A DNA stretch of 64,000 nucleotides from Helicobacter sp. 11S02629-2 (GCF_002272875.1 NZ_MLAN01000001.1:1-64000), one strand, 5' to 3'. Positions 8,177 to 17,701 are shown, counted from the stretch's first letter. Made by a program: numbers and translations. Notes: generated by a model from the sequence alone, not told the origin.

Positions 8177-10684
8177 ATGGATGAAATGCAAGAGATAATG
8201 GAAGACTTTCTAATCGAAGCATTTGAAATGATAGAACAACTAGATCAAGATTTGGTTGAGCTTGAAAACAATCCTGAAGATTTAGACTTGCTTAATCGTA
8301 TCTTTAGAGTAGCCCACACTATAAAAGGCTCTAGCTCTTTTTTAAACTTTGATATCTTAACTTTTCTAACTCACAACATGGAAGAAGTGCTTAATAAAGC
8401 TAGAAAAGGTGAGTTGAAAATCACCTCTGATGTTATGGATGTCGTCTTAGAATCTGTAGACTTGATAAAAGCTTTGCTTGTGGCTATAAGAAATGATGGC
8501 ACAGATGCTAATAGTGGCATAGATGTTAGTGGCTGTGTAAGTCGTTTACAAGCTATATCAAAAGGCGATGAGTCTATAAGTCCAAAAGGCACTAAGGCAC
8601 AAAATAGTGCTGATACGCAAAAAAGCAAAGATTTACAAAAAGATTCTAAAACTTTAGAAGTTGCAAGCAACACAGCAAGCCCTGCAGAGCAAAAAGTGCA
8701 AGAGAATGCAAGTAGTACTCCTTCTAGTGAAGAAGAAAAAGACTACAGCAAGATGAGTGATGCAGAAGTAGAAGCAGAGATAGCTAGACTTCTTAGCCAG
8801 AGGCAAGAAGAAGATAGAAAGCTTAGAGAAGAGCAAAAAAAGAAAGGCATAGTCTTAGATATACAAGCACCAAAAGATGTAGACGCTGAACCTAAGCCTC
8901 CTAAAAGTGAGGCTAGTAAGACTGAGATACCTAAAAGCTATGCGTCTAAAGATGAAGCTAAGCATAGTGATCATGATATCCATCATAAAGTGTTAAGTGC
9001 AGGCATGGGCTTAGATTCTAAGTCCAGCAAAGATGGTAAGTCTCCTTCAGTCGCAGTTGAGCCTACTGTAAGAGTAGATGTTAAAAGACTAGATCACTTA
9101 ATGAACCTAATAGGAGAGCTAGTTTTAGGCAAAAATAGGCTTATTAGGATTTATGGTGATGTTGAAGAAAGATATGAGGGTGAGCGCTTTTTAGAAGAGC
9201 TTAATCAAGTAGTGTCTTCTATAAGCACAGTTACTACTGACTTGCAACTTGCTGTTATGAAGACTAGGATGCTTCCAGTTGGAAAAGTTTTTAATAGATT
9301 CCCTCGTATGGTTAGAGACCTAAGCCGCGAGCTAGGAAAAAACATAGAACTAGATATAAGTGGAGAAGAAACTGAGCTTGATAAATCCATAGTTGAAGAG
9401 ATAGGCGACCCGCTAATCCACATCATAAGAAACTCCTGTGATCATGGTATAGAAAGGCCAGAAGATAGGTTAGCTGCAGGTAAAAGTGAAGTTGGTAAGA
9501 TAGACCTAAAAGCCTATAATGAAGGTAACCACATAGTCATAGAGATAAAAGATGACGGTAAGGGACTAGATGCTGAAATGCTAAGAAGAAAAGCTGTTGA
9601 AAAAGGTCTTATGTCGCAAAAAGATGCAGATAGCATGACTGATAAAGAAGCCTATGCGATAATCTTTAAGCCGGGCTTTTCTACTGCAACTACCATTACT
9701 AATGTAAGTGGTAGAGGGGTTGGCATGGATGTAGTTAAGACTAATGTTGAAAGACTAAATGGTCTTATAGAAATAGATTCTGAAAAAGGCATCGGAACTA
9801 CTTTAAAGCTAAAGATCCCTCTAACTCTAGCCATCATGCAAGCTCTTTTAGTAGGTGCACAAGAAGAGTATTACGCCATACCGCTTAGCTCAGTGCTTGA
9901 GACTGTAAGAGTAGGGCAAGATGAGATTTACACAGTTGATGGTAAGTCTGTTTTAAGACTTAGAGATGAGGTCTTAAGCTTAGTAAGATTAGCTGATATC
10001 TTTAAAATAGATTCTATATTAGGCAATATTAGTGAGGTCTATGTAGTCATTATAGGCTTAGCTGAACAAAAAATAGGCGTTATAGTAGACTATCTAATAG
10101 GGCAAGAAGAAGTAGTTATAAAGTCGCTTGGCTACTATCTAAAAGGCACTGAAGGCATAGCTGGGGCGACAGTTAGAGGAGATGGCAAGATAACTCTTAT
10201 AGCAGATGTTGCAGCTATGATGGATATGGCAAAACATGTAAAAGTAAGCGTTAATAATCTTATCTCTGAGGCTTCAAACTCTAAAGTAAAAAGTGCACCA
10301 AGTGACTATATAGTACTAGCAATTGATGATAGCACTACTGATAGGGCTATAATGAAAAAGTGCTTAAAACCACTAGGAGTTACAGTCTTAGAAGCGACTA
10401 ATGGCCTTGAAGCCTTAGACCTACTAAAAAATGGTGATAAGCAAATAGATGCAGTCTTAGTGGATATAGAAATGCCACGCATGGATGGCTATACTTTTGC
10501 CTCTGAAGTAAGAAAGTATAATAAGTTCAAAAACCTCCCTCTTATAGCAGTTACAAGTAGGACTTCAAAAACTGATAGGATGAGAGGGGTTGAAAGTGGT
10601 ATGACTGAGTATATAACTAAGCCATATACACCAGAGTATCTATTAAACGTAGTAAAACGTAATATAAATCTACCAAGTAGCTAG
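8177..10684 (+). CDS. cheA: chemotaxis histidine kinase CheA with C-terminal receiver
   Basis: I chose the ATG at 8177, preceded by AAAGAGG; an in-frame GTG at 8168 overlaps that Shine-Dalgarno. The 835-residue product has an Hpt domain with phospho-His47 (VAHTIKGSSSF) and a long Ser/Lys/Glu-rich linker at about 140-290. A dimerisation and kinase core follows, with HIIRNSCDHGIE (N box), DDGKGLD (G1) and GRGVGMDVV (G2). Next comes a CheW-like P5 domain, then a complete receiver domain (IDDSTTDRA, LVDIEMPRMDG, YITKPYTPEYL). The fused receiver (CheAY) is the normal form in Campylobacterota. It phosphorylates itself and passes phosphate to CheY and CheV. Confidence 0.97.
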   Translation: MDEMQEIMEDFLIEAFEMIEQLDQDLVELENNPEDLDLLNRIFRVAHTIKGSSSFLNFDILTFLTHNMEEVLNKARKGELKITSDVMDVVLESVDLIKALLVAIRNDGTDANSGIDVSGCVSRLQAISKGDESISPKGTKAQNSADTQKSKDLQKDSKTLEVASNTASPAEQKVQENASSTPSSEEEKDYSKMSDAEVEAEIARLLSQRQEEDRKLREEQKKKGIVLDIQAPKDVDAEPKPPKSEASKTEIPKSYASKDEAKHSDHDIHHKVLSAGMGLDSKSSKDGKSPSVAVEPTVRVDVKRLDHLMNLIGELVLGKNRLIRIYGDVEERYEGERFLEELNQVVSSISTVTTDLQLAVMKTRMLPVGKVFNRFPRMVRDLSRELGKNIELDISGEETELDKSIVEEIGDPLIHIIRNSCDHGIERPEDRLAAGKSEVGKIDLKAYNEGNHIVIEIKDDGKGLDAEMLRRKAVEKGLMSQKDADSMTDKEAYAIIFKPGFSTATTITNVSGRGVGMDVVKTNVERLNGLIEIDSEKGIGTTLKLKIPLTLAIMQALLVGAQEEYYAIPLSSVLETVRVGQDEIYTVDGKSVLRLRDEVLSLVRLADIFKIDSILGNISEVYVVIIGLAEQKIGVIVDYLIGQEEVVIKSLGYYLKGTEGIAGATVRGDGKITLIADVAAMMDMAKHVKVSVNNLISEASNSKVKSAPSDYIVLAIDDSTTDRAIMKKCLKPLGVTVLEATNGLEALDLLKNGDKQIDAVLVDIEMPRMDGYTFASEVRKYNKFKNLPLIAVTSRTSKTDRMRGVESGMTEYITKPYTPEYLLNVVKRNINLPSS

Positions 10685-10695
10685 GAGTTAAAATA

Positions 10696-11199
10696 ATGAC
10701 TGATAATAATGCACTAAAAGATGTATTTACCAAGCAGAGGGAAAGTGCTGAAGGTAGCAACAGGGTCGAAACTGAAAACGTAGTCCAAGTGATAGGATTT
10801 ATCATAGGTAGTGAAGAGTTTGCAGTGCCTATCTTAAATGTTAGAGAGATAGTAAAGCCTATAGAGTATACACGTGTTCCCGGTACGCCTGATTACGTAC
10901 TGGGTGTTTTTAACCTTAGAGGCAACGTTTTTCCTTTGATTAATCTAAGGATGAAGTTTGGCATACCTGCTATAAAACAAGACCAAGATACTAGATACCT
11001 AGTAGTTAACCATAATGATGATATAGCTGGCTTTGTTATAGATAAGCTTACAGAAGCTATAAGGATAGATGAAAGCGATATAGATTCCATCCCTGATACT
11101 TTAAATGAGCAAGATAACTTAATGTATGGTATAGGTAAGAGGGAAGATAGACTTATAACTATCTTAAAAGTTGATAGCCTTTTAAAAAGAACTTTTTGA
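10696..11199 (+). CDS. cheW: chemotaxis adaptor CheW
   Basis: A 167-residue single-domain CheW that bridges chemoreceptors and CheA at polar arrays. The family core is clear: VIGFIIGSEEFAVPIL, VREIVKPIEYTRVPG, YVLGVFNLRGNVFPLINL and ILKVDSLL. The start has a TAGGAG Shine-Dalgarno and lies 11 bases after cheA, so the two are translated from one transcript. It completes the cheV-cheA-cheW cluster. argC follows after 28 bases, possibly on the same message, although its function is unrelated. Confidence 0.96.
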   Translation: MTDNNALKDVFTKQRESAEGSNRVETENVVQVIGFIIGSEEFAVPILNVREIVKPIEYTRVPGTPDYVLGVFNLRGNVFPLINLRMKFGIPAIKQDQDTRYLVVNHNDDIAGFVIDKLTEAIRIDESDIDSIPDTLNEQDNLMYGIGKREDRLITILKVDSLLKRTF

Positions 11200-11227
11200 T
11201 ATTTTTTATTAAGAAGTAGATAAAAGT

Positions 11228-12274
11228 ATGATAGAAAAAAGCACTAAGATAAAAGCTAGTATAGTTGGGTCTACTGGCTATGTTGGATTAGAGTTAGTTC
11301 GCCTTTTAAGTACTCACCCTAACGTAGAGCTAGTGCGTCTTATAAGTCAAAGCTATGATAAAAAGCCTTTAGGTGATGTTTATGGAAGTTTTTTCCATAC
11401 AGACTATATCTGCTCAAGTGAAGATTTAGAAGAGTTAAGCCACTTAAGTGATGTTATCTTTTTAGCTTTGCCTCATGGAATCTCAAGTGCTAAAGTAAAC
11501 GCTGAAATCCTTTCTAGATGTAAGATTATAGACATGGGGGCTGACTTTAGACTAAGTGATGTTAAAGTCTATGAAGAGTGGTACTGCGAACACCACGCAA
11601 AAGATTTGCTAAAAGAAGCAGTTTATGGACTTTGTGAGCTTAATAGAGCTAATATCAAATCAGCTAGATTACTAGCAAATCCGGGCTGCTATACAACTTC
11701 AAGCATACTTCCTTTATATCCGCTTTTAAAAGATGGTCTTATAGAATCTAGTGGCATCATTATAGATTCTAAGTCTGGTTTTAGTGGGGCAGGTAGAAGT
11801 GCAAATGCTGATAGTGTCTTTAGTGAGGTTAATGAAAACTTTAAAGCCTATAAGCTTGCAAGCCATCGCCACACTCCAGAGATAGAAGAACACTTAAGCA
11901 TGGCACATGGCACAGCATTAAAAGTGCTTTTTACTCCTCACTTAGTACCTATGCAAAGAGGTATCTTAAGTGTTATGTACGCTAAGCCTTTATCTGGAGT
12001 GAGTTTAGATTCTATAAAAGAAACCTATGATATTTACTACGGATTAGAGCGTTTTATAAGACTACTTGATACTCCTCCAGAGACTAGATGGGTTAAGGGG
12101 ACTAACTACTGTGATATCTATGTGACACTAGATTCTAGGACTAATACTCTTGTAATAGTTAGTGCTATAGATAACTTAATGAAAGGTGCTGCCTCCCAAG
12201 CCCTGCAAAATCTAAACATTATGTTTGGCTTTGAAGAAAGCACAGGCTTACCACTTATAGCCCAACTGCCTTAA
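11228..12274 (+). CDS. argC: N-acetyl-gamma-glutamyl-phosphate reductase
   Basis: ArgC performs the NADPH-dependent reduction of N-acetylglutamyl phosphate to the semialdehyde in arginine synthesis. The 348-residue protein has an N-terminal Rossmann motif, IVGSTGYVGLELVRLL, and the catalytic Cys154 in LLANPGCYTTSSI. FSGAGRSAN and the downstream HRHTPEIEE block carry substrate-binding residues, including the conserved His. argF lies 5.5 kb away, so arginine genes are scattered but present. A hairpin with a T run at 12426-12474 ends this transcription unit. Confidence 0.96.
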   Translation: MIEKSTKIKASIVGSTGYVGLELVRLLSTHPNVELVRLISQSYDKKPLGDVYGSFFHTDYICSSEDLEELSHLSDVIFLALPHGISSAKVNAEILSRCKIIDMGADFRLSDVKVYEEWYCEHHAKDLLKEAVYGLCELNRANIKSARLLANPGCYTTSSILPLYPLLKDGLIESSGIIIDSKSGFSGAGRSANADSVFSEVNENFKAYKLASHRHTPEIEEHLSMAHGTALKVLFTPHLVPMQRGILSVMYAKPLSGVSLDSIKETYDIYYGLERFIRLLDTPPETRWVKGTNYCDIYVTLDSRTNTLVIVSAIDNLMKGAASQALQNLNIMFGFEESTGLPLIAQLP

Positions 12275-12425
12275 ATTTTAAGTAGCACTACTTACTATTT
12301 TTAACGCTATGTGTTTGGGCTGTGCTTATCTTTTTTGCACAAATCTTGCTTACGCAAATCCTTCTTTCACAAATCTTTTTTGCACAAAGAACTTAAAACT
12401 TATATATTTTAATGAGCCATATTTT

Positions 12426-12474
12426 AGATTCTATAAAAACTGATGGCTTACATACAGTTATAGAATCTTTTTTT
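12426..12474 (+). terminator. rho-independent terminator after argC
   Basis: AGATTCTATAA (12426-12436) pairs with TTATAGAATCT (12458-12468), giving an 11-bp perfect stem. The loop contains a further AACTG/CAGTT pairing. The right arm runs into seven T. The stem is built from an inverted pair of the AGATTCT heptamer that recurs through the window. Confidence 0.8.
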
Positions 12475-12652
12475 AACCTTTTGTCTTCTTAGAAAGTAAC
12501 ATCTAGGCACGTAAGGATTACATTTTGTAATATCACTAGTCTAAGCTTTTTTGAAGGGCACAAAAAGCAAGACTTGGAGAATCTGGCATTTTGATAAGTG
12601 ATTTAGGCTTACTTGCAAGATACTTTAAGCAAAAAATCCATTTAAAAATAGC

Positions 12653-12658
12653 TATAAT
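12653..12658 (+). promoter_or_regulatory. -10 box for ilvB-ilvN
   Basis: A perfect TATAAT lies 34 bases upstream of the ilvB ATG. A second TATAAA occurs at 12673-12678. No TTGACA-like -35 is visible, as is common in Campylobacterota. Confidence 0.5.
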
Positions 12659-12692
12659 CAAGCTTGTATCGCTATAAAATCAAAGGACGATA

Positions 12693-14423
12693 ATGCAAAA
12701 AGATATCATTAATGGCTCCTCTATGTTAGTAGAGGCCTTGCACAAAGAAGGAGTAAAAGTAGTATTTGGCTATCCCGGTGGGGCTGTTTTGAATGTCTAT
12801 GATGAGATCTATAAGCAGACTTATTTTAGACATATACTAGCACGCCATGAGCAAGGTGCCATACATGCTGCTGATGGCTATGCTAGGGCTAGTGGTGAAG
12901 TAGGTGTGGCTATCATCACTAGTGGGCCGGGTTTTACTAATGCTATAACTGGTATCGCTACTGCATATACAGATTCCATCCCTTTAGTGGTTATTAGCGG
13001 GCAAGTGCCTATAACGCAGATAGGGACTGATGCTTTTCAAGAGATAGATGCAGTTGGTATCTCTCGCCCTTGCACTAAGCACAACTATCTCGTAAAAGAT
13101 ATACATGACTTCCCTCGCATACTAAAAGAAGCCTTTTACATAGCACGTACTGGGAGGCCGGGTCCTGTGCTTATAGACTTCCCAAAAGATATAAGTGCAG
13201 CAAAAGCACCTTTTGTCTATCCTGATGAGATAAATATACCAAGCTATAAGCCAACTACTAAGGGCAACTCAAGGCAGATAAAAAAGCTAGCTAACTTAAT
13301 CATGGAATCTAAAGCGCCCCTTGCTTACATAGGTGGTGGGGCAGTTAGTAGTGATGCATATGATGAGATAAAGGCTTTTTTAACCCTAACTAAGATGCCT
13401 AGCGTTGAAACTCTTATGGGAAGGGGCGTTGCGCAAAATGACCCTAACTTCTTAGGCATGCTAGGGATGCATGGAACTTACGCGGCTAATATGGCAGTAA
13501 GTGAGTGCGACTTACTTATATCTCTTGGGGCTAGGTTTGATGATAGGGTAACTGGCAAGGTAAGTGAGTTTGCTAAGTTTGCAAAGATCGCCCATATAGA
13601 TGTCGACCCAAGTTCAATTGGCAAGATTATAGATGTTAAGTACCCAATAGTAGGCGACTTAAAGTTAGTCTTACAAGAGCTTAATAAAGAGCTTAGAATC
13701 CTAATTGGCGAGGCTTATATAGACCAAAGCAAAGAAGAAGTCAAGTCTTTTATAGAGCAAGAAAGCTTTTTAGCAAAGCTTACTAAGTGGAAGCAGCTTC
13801 ACCCTTTAAAGTATGTAGATAGTGATGAAGTACTAAAGCCTCAGTGGGTTATAGAAGAGCTAGGACGCACTTTAGGAAGCAAGGCAGTTATCGTAACTGA
13901 TGTAGGGCAACATCAGATGTGGACAGCACAGTTTTACCCACTAGATTCTAAAAGGCAGTTTATAACTAGTGGAGGACTAGGGACTATGGGCTATGGCTTG
14001 CCCGCTGCTATGGGTGCTGCAGTAGCACTAGAAGGGAGTGATAAGATAGTAGTTAGTATAAGTGGTGATGGTGGCGTGCTTATGAACATCCAAGAGCTTA
14101 TGACTTTAAAAGAATCAGGTATAAAGTGCATAAACATAGTGCTTAATAATGGCTACTTAGGTATGGTTAGGCAGTGGCAGGAGATCTTTTATGAAAATAG
14201 GCTTTCAAGTGTTACTTTAACCCAGCCAGATTTTATGATGTTAACTAGGGCATTTGGGCTTTTAGGTCTAAGTGCTAGCACTAAAGCTGGCTTTAAAGAG
14301 GCATTACAAGAAGCTATAGAATCTAAAGAAGCAAGCCTTATAAACGTAGCTATAGCACCTTTAGAGCAGGTTTTACCTATGGTTCCGGGTGGGAATCCAC
14401 TTTATAAGATGATACTTGAGTAA
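12693..14423 (+). CDS. ilvB: acetolactate synthase large subunit
   Basis: The catalytic subunit of acetohydroxyacid synthase, which condenses two pyruvates, or pyruvate and 2-oxobutyrate, in branched-chain amino acid synthesis. At 576 residues it is full length. Visible features are the thiamine-diphosphate activating Glu in RHEQGAIHAADGYARAS, the FAD-binding middle domain, and the GDG...NN thiamine motif (SGDGGVLMNIQEL to VLNNGYLGM). The start has an AAAGGA Shine-Dalgarno and a TATAAT box upstream. The regulatory subunit ilvN follows after nine bases. Confidence 0.96.
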   Translation: MQKDIINGSSMLVEALHKEGVKVVFGYPGGAVLNVYDEIYKQTYFRHILARHEQGAIHAADGYARASGEVGVAIITSGPGFTNAITGIATAYTDSIPLVVISGQVPITQIGTDAFQEIDAVGISRPCTKHNYLVKDIHDFPRILKEAFYIARTGRPGPVLIDFPKDISAAKAPFVYPDEINIPSYKPTTKGNSRQIKKLANLIMESKAPLAYIGGGAVSSDAYDEIKAFLTLTKMPSVETLMGRGVAQNDPNFLGMLGMHGTYAANMAVSECDLLISLGARFDDRVTGKVSEFAKFAKIAHIDVDPSSIGKIIDVKYPIVGDLKLVLQELNKELRILIGEAYIDQSKEEVKSFIEQESFLAKLTKWKQLHPLKYVDSDEVLKPQWVIEELGRTLGSKAVIVTDVGQHQMWTAQFYPLDSKRQFITSGGLGTMGYGLPAAMGAAVALEGSDKIVVSISGDGGVLMNIQELMTLKESGIKCINIVLNNGYLGMVRQWQEIFYENRLSSVTLTQPDFMMLTRAFGLLGLSASTKAGFKEALQEAIESKEASLINVAIAPLEQVLPMVPGGNPLYKMILE

Positions 14424-14432
14424 GGAAAGATA

Positions 14433-14900
14433 ATGCAAAAAAGAGTTATTTCAATAACAGTTTTAAATGAGCACAGTGTCCTAGCTAGAATCTCAGGGCT
14501 TTTTGCAGGCAGGGGTTATAACATAGAAAGCCTTACAGTTGCCCCTCTTATGGATAGCAATCTTTCTTATGTAAGTATCTCTACGCGTGGTGATGAAAAA
14601 GTCTTAGAGCAAATCATAAAGCAACTTCACAAGCTTATACCAGTAGTAAGTGTTGGAGAGTGCGAGGATGTGATAACTGAAGAGCTGGCACTTTTAAAGT
14701 TTGAGATAAATGAAAATTTAGAAACTATAAAGTCGCTAATCTCTTACTGCCATAACCATATAGTGAGTATGAACTCTCGCTACATAGTCTTTAGCGTATG
14801 TGACACACCTAAAAAGATAAGCGAGCTTAAAAACACACTTAAACAGTTTAATCCAAAAGATATGATACGAAGTGGTGTAGTTGTGATGGATAAAAGCTAG
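14433..14900 (+). CDS. ilvN: acetolactate synthase small (regulatory) subunit
   Basis: The 155-residue regulatory partner of IlvB. It carries an N-terminal ACT domain (ISITVLNEHSVLARISGLFAGRGYNIESL spans its start, at about residues 5-35) that normally binds valine for feedback inhibition, and a ferredoxin-fold C-terminal domain. Its position directly after ilvB and the GGAAAG Shine-Dalgarno indicate co-translation. The length is typical of the short IlvH/IlvN class. Confidence 0.95.
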   Translation: MQKRVISITVLNEHSVLARISGLFAGRGYNIESLTVAPLMDSNLSYVSISTRGDEKVLEQIIKQLHKLIPVVSVGECEDVITEELALLKFEINENLETIKSLISYCHNHIVSMNSRYIVFSVCDTPKKISELKNTLKQFNPKDMIRSGVVVMDKS

Positions 14901-14961
14901 TTTGTATTAAAATTAGTATTTACAAAAGCAATCAAATTAATCACAAAGGTAGCAGAAAGTT

Positions 14962-16224
14962 TTGTCAGACTTAGAGAACAAAGAAGGAAAAGTAGACCGG
15001 CAAGTAAAAATAGATGGGGAAACAAAGGCAGGCGAAGAAGTAAAAAATAGCAAAAAGAGACTTATAAGACTTAGGGTTTTAGACTGGTGGAATAATAACT
15101 TTGAAGATAACTGTGCAGTTGATATCTTAAAAAGATTCTATGAAGTAGAAGAGTGTTTTGAGCCAGAAAAGTTAGACTTGCTAATCTGTTCTGTCTTTGG
15201 GGTAGAGCATCAAAGAGATGAGTATAGAGACGTCAAAAAGCTACTAGTTATAGGAGAGCATATAACACCAGACTTTAATGAGTTTGACTATGCTATAGGG
15301 TTTGACTACATAACTTTTGATAAGCGTTATGTGCAGTGCACTATATCGCTTTTAGGTGAGTCAGGCTTACTTGCTAATAAAAAGCATGAAGGCATAACAG
15401 AAGATATGTTTGATAGAAAATTTGCTTCTTTTGTAGTTAGTAACAAATGTGCTAATGAGCGAAACTCACTTTTTACTAATCTTTCAAAATACAAGCCCAT
15501 CTTAAGTGGTGGAAAGTTTGCCAATAATCTTCCTAATAAAAAGCCAGTTGTTGATAAGATGGGCTTTTTAAAAGCTACTAAGTTTAATATAGCCTATGAA
15601 AACACTTCAGGACATGGCTATATAACTGAAAAGATAATCGATGCTTTTTCTGCTAAAACTGTCCCCATATACTGGGGTGATCCCTATATAGGGAAAGATG
15701 GTATCTATAATCCAAAGTCTTTTATAAACGCCCATGATTTTCAAAACGAAGCAAGCCTTATAGAGTATATAAAAGAAGTTGATAATAATAAAGATTTATA
15801 TCTAAGCATGTTAAAAGAGCCAGCCTTTTTAGATCCTAACTATGTGATAAATAAGAAGCGTGAAGTAGAAGCATTTATATGTGGCATCATAGAAGAAGGT
15901 GAGGTCTACTTTAAGGACTGGTACAATGCACGTCAAGATTACTTCTTAAAAAATTTAGTAGATATAAGACTTTCTGAGTATAACAACTTTGTGGAATATA
16001 GAAGGCTTATAAATGGCTATGAGAAGTTAAAACAAAACAAAAAAGCCTTTATGTTATTTAATATGGCTTTTAACTCTACTAGGGTTTTATATAGAGGTGC
16101 TAGCAAAGTAAAAAGGCTATTTTTCGGGGGGGGGGGGGGGGAGATAAGTCACAAAAAGATGATATTAACTACCTTGCAAATAGATTCTATGCAAATAGAT
16201 TCTATAAATCTTGACTTTTTTTAA
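14962..16224 (+). CDS. alpha-1,3-fucosyltransferase (GT10), phase-variable C-terminus
   Basis: This is a GT10 fucosyltransferase related to H. pylori FutA/FutB, which add fucose from GDP-fucose to make Lewis antigens on LPS. The diagnostic block FNIAYENTSGHGYITEKI, followed by DAFSAKTVPIYWGDP, lies near residues 210-245. The start is a TTG at 14962; no ATG occurs before the conserved region, and upstream AGGT and AGAAAG give only a moderate Shine-Dalgarno. A G16 tract near the 3' end encodes a poly-Gly stretch, and its length decides the tail: E-I-S-H-K-K... as sequenced, an immediate stop with one G fewer, or a DDINYLANRFYANRFYKS tail with one more. H. pylori enzymes carry a basic amphipathic membrane-binding tail, so the +1 form may be the natural one. 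Confidence 0.9.
   Translation: MSDLENKEGKVDRQVKIDGETKAGEEVKNSKKRLIRLRVLDWWNNNFEDNCAVDILKRFYEVEECFEPEKLDLLICSVFGVEHQRDEYRDVKKLLVIGEHITPDFNEFDYAIGFDYITFDKRYVQCTISLLGESGLLANKKHEGITEDMFDRKFASFVVSNKCANERNSLFTNLSKYKPILSGGKFANNLPNKKPVVDKMGFLKATKFNIAYENTSGHGYITEKIIDAFSAKTVPIYWGDPYIGKDGIYNPKSFINAHDFQNEASLIEYIKEVDNNKDLYLSMLKEPAFLDPNYVINKKREVEAFICGIIEEGEVYFKDWYNARQDYFLKNLVDIRLSEYNNFVEYRRLINGYEKLKQNKKAFMLFNMAFNSTRVLYRGASKVKRLFFGGGGGEISHKKMILTTLQIDSMQIDSINLDFF
16126..16141 (+). repeat. homopolymer tract G16 inside the fucosyltransferase gene
   Basis: Sixteen consecutive G encode Gly codons about 30 codons before the stop of the GT10 gene. Slippage by one base changes the reading frame of the C-terminal tail only. 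Confidence 0.97.
16176..16205 (+). repeat. 15-bp tandem duplication at the 3' end of the fucosyltransferase
   Basis: GCAAATAGATTCTAT occurs twice in direct succession. It encodes Q-I-D-S-M / Q-I-D-S-I in the current frame and A-N-R-F-Y twice in the +1 frame. It may vary in copy number, like the C-terminal heptad repeats of H. pylori fucosyltransferases. Confidence 0.9.
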
Positions 16225-16568
16225 TATCTACCATGCCTTGATATCTCCTATATCTTATTCAAGCTTAAAGACTTTTGTTTAATGGCTTAAAAAGTAATGC
16301 CGCCCAAAGTAGAATCTTAATTCTAAGAGGCTAAAAGCTTAGTGAAGCAAGTCTAACGCTTAAGTGATGTTTGCGTCAATGTAGCAAATATACTTTTATA
16401 TTCCACATTCTAACTCTACGTTATTGATACAAACTATTTTTATTATTATAAAAAGTGTATTTATTTCTCTTATGTTTACTTTTATGTATCAAATCTTGAC
16501 ATTTTTATATCCATTTGGGTTTAGTTCAACTAAGATTGAAGCACAAAAACTTGTAAAGGAGCTTTAAT
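16225..16568. other. intergenic region upstream of tsdA
   Basis: A+T-rich gap. A TTGACA at 16496-16501 could be a -35 element for tsdA, but the -10 position 17-18 bases on (TTTAGT) is poor. Widely spaced short arms, TTGATAC near 16425 and GTATCAA near 16486, are the only inverted repeat. No gene is seen. Confidence 0.4.
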
Positions 16569-17561
16569 ATGAAACTAAAAACCCTAGTGCTAACCTTTAG
16601 TATCCTTGCTTGTAGTGGAGCTTATGCCCTAACTCCAAGCGTAGTTAAAGAAAAACAAGCAACTGGCATAAACCTTCCTGCTGCAGAGTGGAAAGTACCA
16701 GATGCTATAAATAAAGATGATGGAAGCATAGATGCTTCAAAGCTTCCTAAGTCTCCTTATACAGAGGCAGTCATCTTAGGCTCTAAAATCATGAATGAAA
16801 CTCATAACTTTATAGGACCAGATGCAAAAGATAAAAGCAAACGTTTTGCGGGTAATCACCTTTCATGCTCAAGTTGCCACGCCCTTGGGGGTACTGTAGC
16901 TGGACAGTCTGGCTTTGTTGGAATCTTGGGTCGTTTTCCTGCTTGGCAGGCTAGAAGCGATAAAGTCACAACCTTAGAAGATAGGATAAATGGCTGTATG
17001 GTAAGAAGTATGAATGGCAAAATGGTACCAGTAGATTCTAAAGAGATGAAGGCTATGATGGCTTATATGCACTTTTTAAGTCAAGGTATACCAGTTGGGG
17101 CTAAGGTAAAAGGGCAGGGCTTACCAAAGATAGGAAATCTTGATAGGGCAGCAGACCCTAAAAAAGGAAAAATTGTCTATGATAACTCTTGCTCTGCTTG
17201 TCATGGGATAAATGGAGAAGGTATAAAAAATGTAGCTTCTGCTAAAGGCGACTACTATACTTTTCCACCACTTTGGGGTAAGGATAGCTATAACACAGGA
17301 GCTGGGATGTATAGACTTAAAAAGTGTGCAGCCTATGTCAAGGCTAATATGCCTCAAGGTAATGCTACTTTAACTTTAGAAGAAAGCTATGATGTGTGTG
17401 CTTTTATAAACACCCAGCCAAGACCTATTTTTGCACATAGAGAAAAAGACTTTCCAGACTTAAGAGTTAAGCCACTAGATATGGACGTAGGGTCTTATGA
17501 TGATAAATTTGATGTTAAACAACATAGATTTGGACCTTATGATGAGATGGTAAAACACTAA
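16569..17561 (+). CDS. tsdA: dihaem cytochrome c, thiosulfate dehydrogenase / tetrathionate reductase
   Basis: TsdA is a periplasmic dihaem cytochrome that interconverts thiosulfate and tetrathionate; in C. jejuni the enzyme acts mainly as a tetrathionate reductase. The 330-residue protein has a signal peptide (about 1-20), haem sites CSSCH (100-104) and CSACH (208-212), and the family blocks RINGCMVRSMNG and FPPLWGKDSYN. Cys143 in the INGC block is the likely unusual axial ligand of haem 1. Met247 or Met261 probably ligates haem 2. An AAAGGAG Shine-Dalgarno precedes the ATG. The gene stands alone, ended by a strong hairpin at 17600. Which direction dominates in this organism cannot be read from sequence. 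Confidence 0.9.
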   Translation: MKLKTLVLTFSILACSGAYALTPSVVKEKQATGINLPAAEWKVPDAINKDDGSIDASKLPKSPYTEAVILGSKIMNETHNFIGPDAKDKSKRFAGNHLSCSSCHALGGTVAGQSGFVGILGRFPAWQARSDKVTTLEDRINGCMVRSMNGKMVPVDSKEMKAMMAYMHFLSQGIPVGAKVKGQGLPKIGNLDRAADPKKGKIVYDNSCSACHGINGEGIKNVASAKGDYYTFPPLWGKDSYNTGAGMYRLKKCAAYVKANMPQGNATLTLEESYDVCAFINTQPRPIFAHREKDFPDLRVKPLDMDVGSYDDKFDVKQHRFGPYDEMVKH

Positions 17562-17599
17562 GTTTGCTAACAAATAGCGCTGCTTTTATTAAGTTAAGT

Positions 17600-17634
17600 G
17601 GTGCAACTTTAAAGTTTTAAAGTTGCACCCTTTA
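17600..17634 (+). terminator. rho-independent terminator after tsdA
   Basis: GGTGCAACTTT (17600-17610) pairs perfectly with AAAGTTGCACC (17619-17629) over 11 bp and is followed by CTTTAT. Confidence 0.8.
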
Positions 17635-17701
17635 TATACCAAAACTTATACTTTAAGCTTTAAAAAGCCTCCTATCAACTATATAGATTTTCAATATTCG
17701 A

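Larger units (their letters stand above)
12275..12692. other. intergenic region between argC and ilvB
   Basis: The gap contains a degenerate direct repeat of the form (t/g)CACAAATCTT at about 12338-12380, the argC terminator at 12426-12474, and the ilvB promoter near 12653. I see no gene. Confidence 0.6.
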
